Shown here in pieces: positions 58,092 through 64,000 of a stretch of DNA of 64,000 nt. Position numbers and translations under genes: made by a program. The number at the start of each line of letters is the position of its first letter. Positions within the stretch are counted from its first letter, which is position 1. Origin of the DNA: Limnomonas spitsbergensis (taxonomy: Eukaryota > Chlorophyta > Chlorophyceae > Chlamydomonadales); NCBI GenBank assembly GCA_037349105.1, contig JAYJMM010000038.1:3446501-3510500 (forward strand). The letters run 5' to 3'. The notes under the pieces were generated by a model. That model did not search any database and was not told where the DNA came from. It was given only the letters and a program-made list of their open reading frames with translations.

Positions 58092-61000
58092 ATGCCTCCC
58101 AAGGCCAAGGCGAAGAAGGATGGACCAGCCAAGTTTGCCGACAAGGAGAACCTGGCCAGGGCTGAGACTGAGGTTCTGTCCCTACAGCGCCTGCTGGAAC
58201 TGCGCAGCTTTGAGGTATGTGCAACATCCCACAGTATGCATGCCCTCCACGATCCGACGAGCATACCAGGGTGGCAGTTGGGCGCCCACGCGGCCGAGCT
58301 TTGAGCGTGCCCAGAGGTGTAGCGTTATTGAACAGGGTGGCAGGAGATACGTACGGTGCCCTGGCCAGGGCTGCGGAGATGCTCCTGCAGCGCATGCTAG
58401 AGCTGTGCAGATTTTTTGTGAGATGAAGTGAGCAGCATTGACTATTGAGGGCTATGAGAGGGGCAGGCAGGTAGCGGATGAGCCGATGAGGTGAAACGGG
58501 CCAGGGCCGAGACAGTGTGATCCCTGCAGCACCTTCTAGAGCTGTGCAAATCTGAGATGAGAGCAGGTGAGCAGCATTGAGGGCTATGAGAGTGGCAGGC
58601 AGGAAGCGGTTGAGCCGATGAGGTCAAACGTGCCAGGGCCAGTGTTTCTTGTAGTGGGCACCAGATTACCCGTAGGGGGCCCCGCCGGGCGGCCACTACT
58701 GGGCCAGTTGGGAAAATTCTTGACCAACCTATGGACAATGGCCCGAGTAACAGGACTTGCTGCCCCAGGCCCTACGGCCGTAGTCCGTGATGTAGCTGAA
58801 TTGTTGCTGAAGCGCGCTAAAAGAAAGACCATGGCCGAGACGTAGGGGGTGTCCCTAAAAGGTCTGCTGAAGCTCTGCAGATTTGAGGCGCATTCATGGC
58901 TATGCATTATACCATTGCATGCCTGCAGTCTGTGCAGCACGAACTGCAACAATCTGAACTCAAGAGGAGACGCAGTCCACAGTAATTATTCAGTGCTTTA
59001 CAGGTCTGATTATTCAGTATCAAAAATAACCCTAAAGCGCCCCCTGCCGGCGCCAACGTGTTCCAGTCTCTTGGGCCACTGTTTTCCCCGATATGTCCTT
59101 GGTTCTAAGAAATTGCTCTCAACCTCACGACCAACACAAACTACATACCATATTTGATGTTTCAGTATGTCCTACTTAATTTTGTGCTTGTACCGGTTTG
59201 CTGTCCCATGCATCAAGTGTGATGCTCCGCTGGACTGTAAAACTTCAACAAAACTTCGCAGTAAGCATCATGCTCAGTACCGGTACTGACTAAAATAGGC
59301 GCAGGTACTTTCCAGACCACACCTTTATAAGCCGCAGTGCCACCTCCACTGGGTCGATGGAGACTCAGCCTAGACCAGCCTACAGCATGCAGAACATGCA
59401 GCAGGGCATGCTGCTCGGGGCCCCCCCAGCGGTGGGCCGCAATGGAGCTGAATTGAAGCTGAATTGTAGCTGGGTTGTAGCTGAATTGAAGCTGAATTGT
59501 AGCTGAATCCCCCTTGCACAAATAGGGGTGCGTCACCCAGCTGCCAATGCCCATCAGCTCCCATCAGCTTCTCAGCTCCATCAGCATTCTTATAGAGCAT
59601 CACACACTACCTTTGGCAGGCCACTGTCCAGCCACCACTGGGCCAATTGCGGGTTGGAGAGGGGGGGGGAGAGGGGGGGCCAAAACCTGGACTGGCCTAC
59701 GGCCAGTGGCCAAAGCAACAGGGCATGTTGTGCTAGGCCTCCGCGGCTACATTACCCTAAAGGGCGTGGGGTTATGTAGCTGAACTGTAACTGCTGCACC
59801 TACAGTTTGGCTACATAACCCTACGCCCGTCATGTAGCCGAATTGTAGCTGCAGCACTCTGAAACAATGAGTGGCGTGTCACACATACTGCCCATATGCC
59901 AGCAGCGTCCTCCAGCCTGTCTGCTTTATCCGTGTTCTTCGCACTACGCACTTCAGACGGCCTTCGGGTGGCCGCCGGGCACCGAGGCTCATGGGAAAGG
60001 GCACCTGCCCTAGTTCCAAGTATCTCCCCTTCTGCCTGGCCGCCTGCCTAGCTGGCTGGCTGGCTGCACCGAGGCTCATGGGAGAGGGCACCTGCCCTAG
60101 TTCCAAGTATCTTCCCTTCTGCCTGGCCGCCTGCCTAGCTGGCTGGCTGGCTGCACCGAGGCTCATGGGAAAGGGCACCTGCCCTAGTTCCAAGTATCTC
60201 CCCTTCTGCCTGGCCGCCTGCCTAGCTGGCTGGCTGGCTGCACCGAGGCTCATGGGAAAGGGCACCTGCCCTAGTTCCAAGTATCTTCCCTTCTGCCTGG
60301 CCGCCTGCCTAGCTGGCTGGCTGGCTGCACCGAGGCTCATGGGAAAGGGCACCTGCCCTAGTTCCAAGTATCTTCCCTTCTGCCTGGCCGCCTGCCTAGC
60401 TGGCTGGCTGGCTGCACCGAGGCTCATGGGAAAGGGCACCTGCCCTAGTTCCAAGTATCTCCCCTTCTGCCTGGCCGCCTGCCTAGCTGGCTGGCTGGCT
60501 GCACCGAGGCTCATGGGAAAGGGCACCTGCCCTAGTTCCAAGTATCTCCCCTTCTGCCTGGCCGCCTGCCTAGCTGGCTGGCTGGCTGCACCGAGGCTCA
60601 TGGGAAAGGGCACCTGCCCTAGTTCCAAGTATCTTCCCTTCTGCCTGGCCGCCTGCCTAGCTGGCTGGCTGGCTGCACCGAGGCTCATGGGAAAGGGCAC
60701 CTGCCCTAGTTCCAAGTATCTCCCCTTCTGCCTGGCCGCCTGCCTAGCTGGCTGGCTGGCTGCACCGAGGCTCATGGGAAAGGGCACCTGCCCTAGTTCC
60801 AAGTATCTTCCCTTCTGCCTGGCCGCCTGCCTAGCTGGCTGGCTGGCTGCACTGAGGCTCATGGGAGAGGGCACCTGCCCTAGTTCCAAGTATCTTCCCT
60901 TCTGCCTGGCCGCCTGCCTAGCTGGCTGGCTGGCTGCACTGAGGCTCATGGGAGAGGGCACCTGCCCTAGTTCCAAGTATCTTCCCTTCTGCCTGGCCGC

Positions 61001-63928
61001 CTGCCTAGCTGGCTGGCTGGCTGCACCGAGGCTCATGGGAAAGGGCACCTGCCCTAGTTCCAAGTATCTTCCCTTCTGCCTGGCCGCCTGCCTAGCTGGC
61101 TGGCTGGCTGCACCGAGGCTCATGGGAAAGGGCACCTGCCCTAGTTCCAAGTATCTTCCCTTCTGCCTGGCCGCCTGCCTAGCTGGCTGGCTGGCTGCAC
61201 CGAGGCTCATGGGAGAGGGCACCTGCCCTAGTTCCAAGTATCTCCCCTTCTGCCTGGCCGCCTGACTGACTGACTGACTGCTTGACTGTCTGTCTGTCTG
61301 TCTGAATGACTGATTGGCTGCAGGCGCTCGAGGCCCGTCGATCTGAGCGTTTGTGGCGGGATCGCAACGAAGCCTTCACGTCGGCCCTTGAGCAGCAGAA
61401 GGAGGATACGCTCGATATCACCAGCGATATGGTGGGAGGGGGGGGGGAGGGGGAGGGGAGGGGAGGAGGGGAGGGGAGGAGGGGAGGGGGGGAGGGGGAA
61501 GGGGGGGGGGGAGGAGGAGGAGGCTGGGGCTGGAGTGTCCTTTGGGAGGAGGAGGGGAGTTGCCTGACAGCCTGGATGGTCTATTGGGAGGAGGGAGGAG
61601 GCTGTGGGGCCAAGAGTGTTTCACTGGGAGAAGGAGGGCACGATGGACATGACTAGAGAGATGGGGATTCGGAGAAGGCTGTTGGGATGAGGAGGGGAGG
61701 ACCCTGCAACGAGGCCTGGTCATCTGTACCCCCCCCCGTCTTGACCCTTGCAACTTTCATGTATACCATTCGAGTGAGGACTGCCTCCCATAACCCTAAT
61801 CATCACATTGCGGGTCCAAAAGTAACATCAGTTGTGTGCCTGGCATCTTCATTATTTGGGCAAAGGCACGTCAAATCTGGGAAAGGTCCTTGTATTTATA
61901 AACTTTCAGTGAGGAACGCCCCCCTAACCAGAGGCCCCTAACCCTAAACCCTAACCAGAGGCCCCTAACCCTAATATTGCTGGTTCAAAGGTGAAAACAG
62001 TGTTTGCCGGGTACCTTCATTTTCGGTACCTGTACCAGTGCTGGCACGTCAAATTTGGGCAAGGTCCTTGCACAATTATATTTCTAACCTTCCAGTGAGG
62101 ACTGCCCCCCTCACCCGCACATTGCTGGTGCAATGGTGAAAACAGTGTTTTCCGGGTATCTTCATTTCCGGTGCTTGTACCGGTGCTGGTACGTCAAATT
62201 CTCAAATTTTGCCACATCTTTGCATGTTTCCCGCAGCTTGCAGATGCCCCTCGGATGCAGCGGTATTTTATGTCTGAGGTTGACACTTTGTTTCGCCTCT
62301 TTTGACTTTCGGTGTTCTTCTTTTGCCTGTCCTTCTGGTGCTGAAGTACGAGATAATGCAGGAGACGCTGTCCCTGAACCTGGCTGACCTTGATGCCCAG
62401 AGCATTGCTTCGTTTTCTTTGATTTTATAATTGAAAACATTTGGCCTGCTGCGGGTTTCTCACAGGTTGGGCAATACAAAATAATGCTGAAGGCACAGAA
62501 CAACATCTTAATCATCAATTTGTATTATGAAAAACATTTAGCCTGCTGCGGGTGTCTCACGGGTTGGTGACAGTACAAGGTCAGGCAGGCGACGCTGTCC
62601 ATGCGACTGGCAGACCTAGAGGCACCTAGGAATATTTGTTTTCGATTCTTCGTTATGAAAATACCTTTGCCTGCTGCGTGTGTCTCAGGTTCGACAGTAT
62701 AAGGTCATGCAGGAGACGCTGTCCCTGCGACTGGCAGACCTGGAGGCACAGAACAAGGGCCTGGCTGAGATCTTGAGCACAAAGGATGGAGAGATTGCAA
62801 AGCTGCAGGTGATGCCTGGCAGGGTTTGGCGCTTGGGGGGGAGGGGCAGTGGGAGGGGGGGGGCAGTGGGAGGGGGGGAGGGGCAGTGGGAGGGGGGGGG
62901 CAGTGGGAGGGGGGGAGGGGCAGTGGGAGGGGGGGGGCAGTGGGAGGGGGGGAGGGGCAGTGGGAGGGGGGGGCAGTGGGAGGGGGGAGGGGCAGTGGGA
63001 GGGGGGGGGCAGTGGGAGGGGGGGAGGGGCAGTGGGAGGGGGGGGCAGTGGGAGGGGGGGAGGGGCAGTGGGAGGGGGGGGGCAGTGGGAGGGGGGGAGG
63101 GGCTGTGGGAGGGGGGGGCAGTGGGAGGGGGGGAGGGGCAGTGGGAGGGGGAGAGGGGCAGTGGGAGGGGGAGAGGGGCAGTGGGAGGGGGGGAGGGGCA
63201 GTGGGAGGGGGGGAGGGGCAGTGGGAGGGGGGGAGGGGCAGTGGGAGGGGGGGAGGGGCAGTGGGAGGGGGGGAGGGGCAGTGGGAGGGGGGGAGGGGCA
63301 GTGGGAGGGGGGGAGGGGCAGTGGGAGGGGGGGAGGGGCAGTGGGAGGGGGGGGGGGCAGTGGGAGGGGGGGGGGGGGCAGTGGGAGGGGGGGAGGGGCA
63401 GTGGGAGGGGGGGAGGGGCAGTGGGAGGGGGGGAGGGGCAGTGGGAGGGTGGGAGGGGCAGTGGGAGGGGGGGAGGGGCAGTGGGAGGGGGGGAGGGGCA
63501 GTGGGAGGGGGGGGGCAGTGGGAGGGGGGGAGGGGCAGTGGGAGGGGGGGGCAGTGGGAGGGGGGGCCAGTGGGAGGGGGGGGCAGTGGGGGGAGGGGCA
63601 GTGGGGGGAGGGGCAGTGGGAGGGGGGGGCAGTGGGAGGGGGGGCAGTGGGAGGGGGGGGCAATGGGAGGGGGGGCAGTGGGAGGGGGAGGCAGTGGGAG
63701 GGGGGGCAATAGAAGCAAGGATGAGGGTAGGGGCACCAGGCTGGGAGGACCAAGAACGACAGCTTCAGTAGTAACGCAAGCACGGGCAGCATGCCAGCCT
63801 AGCAACCTAGAGCTTCTGGTTTGAGAGTGCAAGGCTTGCGGTTTACCATTCATGACATCAACTTGGTGTGCGTGTTGCGCAGGAGGACCGAATAGTGGCG
63901 CGTAATGCTTCAGAGTTCCAGGCTAAGG
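58092..63928 (+). CDS. DRC12/CCDC153-like axonemal coiled-coil protein, partial
   Basis: Exons 58092-58214, 61324-61431 and 62689-62808 join in phase 0, and a fourth probable exon starts at 63883 (EDRIVARNASEFQAK). The protein begins with a basic MPPKAKAKKDGPAKFADKEN, then a coiled coil: ARAETEVLSLQRLLELRSFE, EARRSERLWRDRNEAF, LEQQKEDTLDITSDM, then VRQYKVMQETLSLRLADLEA. A Lys-rich start, the (D/T)ITSDM and RQYK-x-MQE order and a predicted continuous helix are what I expect of nexin-dynein regulatory complex subunit 12 in motile cilia. This is by family memory, not a search; another ciliary coiled-coil family is possible. The gene runs off the window. The true fourth exon may lie further on, because its donor (GGGTTAGC) is weak and a second similar acceptor appears at 63966. 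Confidence 0.6.
58271..58337 (+). mobile_element. LINE 3' tail in DRC12-like intron 1
   Basis: GTTGGGCGCCCACGCGGCCG followed by AGCTTTGAGCGTGCCCAGAG and GTGTAGCGTTATTGA is the reverse complement of the tails at about 21640 and 34190. Only about 65 bp are kept. Confidence 0.6.
58355..58935 (+). repeat. Copies of the DRC12-like exon-1 end
   Basis: The exon end (GCCAGGGCTGAGACTGAGGT, CTGCTGGAACTGCGCAG, TTTGAG|GTATGTGC) recurs in diverged form near 58360-58435, 58498-58565 and 58830-58905. The last even keeps CTCTGCAGATTTGAG|GCGCATTC and a following TATGCAT. The real donor is at 58215. Confidence 0.72.
58665..58810 (-). repeat. Dispersed family X copy
   Basis: GGGGCCCCGCCGGGCGGCCA, CTACTGGGCCAGTTGGG and TGATGTAGCTGAATTGTTGC match the family. 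It is nested between exon-end copies. Confidence 0.5.
59335..59865 (+). repeat. Cluster of family X copies with GTAGCTGAATT tails
   Basis: Two or three copies in series. CACCTCCACTGGGTCGATGG with GCTGAATTGTAGCTGGGTTG runs to 59500, then CCAGCCACCACTGGGCCAAT, ACCTGGACTGGCCTACGGCC and GTTATGTAGCTGAACTG run to 59865. The tail itself is expanded into tandem GAATTGTAGCT repeats. Confidence 0.6.
59975..61265 (+). repeat. 87-bp minisatellite array
   Basis: About 15 units of CACCGAGGCTCATGGGAAAG, GGCACCTGCCCTAGTTCCAA, GTATCT(C/T)CCCTTCTGCCTGG and CCGCCTGCCTAGCTGGCTGG. 87 is divisible by three and the unit lacks stops in one frame on each strand, giving open frames of about 460 codons both ways (29-residue repeats). 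The array ends about 60 bp before the acceptor of the second DRC12-like exon, and its GGCTGCACCGAGGCTC resembles the true GGCTGCAG|GCGCTCGAGGCC, so it may be an amplified acceptor. Confidence 0.92.
61432..61520 (+). repeat. G-rich run at the DRC12-like intron-2 start
   Basis: GTGGGAGGGGGGGGAGGGGG-like sequence immediately after the donor at 61432, with many GGGG runs on the sense strand. It could form G-quadruplexes in RNA. Confidence 0.7.
62330..62688 (+). repeat. Copies of the DRC12-like exon-3 start
   Basis: The exon start (GTTCGACAGTATAAGGTCAT, GCAGGAGACGCTGTCCCTG, CTGGCAGACCTGGAGGCACA) has upstream diverged copies at about 62345-62403, 62465-62500 and 62565-62628. Each is preceded by GCCTGCTGCG(G/T)GT and TCTCA(C/G)-like acceptor sequence. 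Confidence 0.82.
62826..63712 (+). repeat. G-rich 16-30 bp array
   Basis: GGGGCAGTGGGAGGGGGGGA and shorter GGGGGGGCAGTGGGAGG units repeat about 45 times, starting 18 bp after the donor at 62809. The sense strand is strongly G-rich. Long Gly-rich and Pro-rich open frames on both strands are artefacts of the unit. Confidence 0.92.
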
Positions 63929-64000
63929 GTTAGCGATTCGTGACTTTGAATGTGCTGTGTGCTCAGGAGGGACAAATAGCAGTGTGTAAGGCTAGGGAGG

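Noticed and set aside
59871..61265. Repeat protein of about 460 residues on either strand
   Set aside because: The 87-bp unit keeps both strands open; there is no non-repetitive coding flank, and the region falls in an intron of the DRC12-like gene.
62653..63853. Long Pro/Leu-rich (minus) or Gly-rich (plus) proteins
   Set aside because: Artefacts of the G-rich array in an intron.

Overview
This window is nuclear DNA of a eukaryote, most likely a green alga of the Chlamydomonadales type. The genes have many short exons with GT-AG introns. There is a cilium-axoneme coiled-coil gene, a long helical-repeat gene that looks like an octotricopeptide (OPR) protein, an NXPE/PC-esterase gene and a TIR-Armadillo gene. 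Plant-type telomere motif (TTTAGGG) is scattered through introns and spacers. The species is not provable from the sequence; Haematococcus or a relative is a guess. No rRNA, tRNA, CRISPR array or prokaryotic feature was found. All gene models below were built by hand from splice signals and reading phase.

Layout. 0-2.6 kb: spacer with a truncated LINE 3' end. 2.6-5.8 kb (+): TIR-ARM gene. 5.8-10.8 kb: spacer with a dispersed repeat and a 1.8-kb array of 55-bp units. 10.8-17.0 kb (-): one or two related genes of unknown function, built from a repeated two-exon module separated by low-complexity coding tracts and a (CAG)n tract. 18.0-20.7 kb (+): three-exon alpha/beta hydrolase with a complete catalytic triad. 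20.7-25.3 kb: spacer with LINE and other element remnants. 25.3-32.4 kb (+): five-exon NXPE-like PC-esterase. 32.4-33.9 kb: spacer. 33.9-56.9 kb (-): OPR-like gene of about 17 exons, mostly 70-150 bp, spread over 23 kb of minisatellite-filled introns. 58.1 kb to the end (+): 5' part of a gene resembling the nexin-dynein regulatory complex subunit DRC12/CCDC153, cut by the window edge.

The genes do not form a pathway. The unusual property shared by most of them is in the introns. At more than twenty exon-intron junctions, the exon edge plus its splice site has been copied in tandem into the neighbouring intron, from 2 to 10 extra copies, with spacings such as 26, 32, 59 and 100 bp. The result is rows of decoy donors or acceptors beside the real one. 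The alpha/beta hydrolase gene shows none of this and serves as an internal contrast. This is the observation most worth following up.
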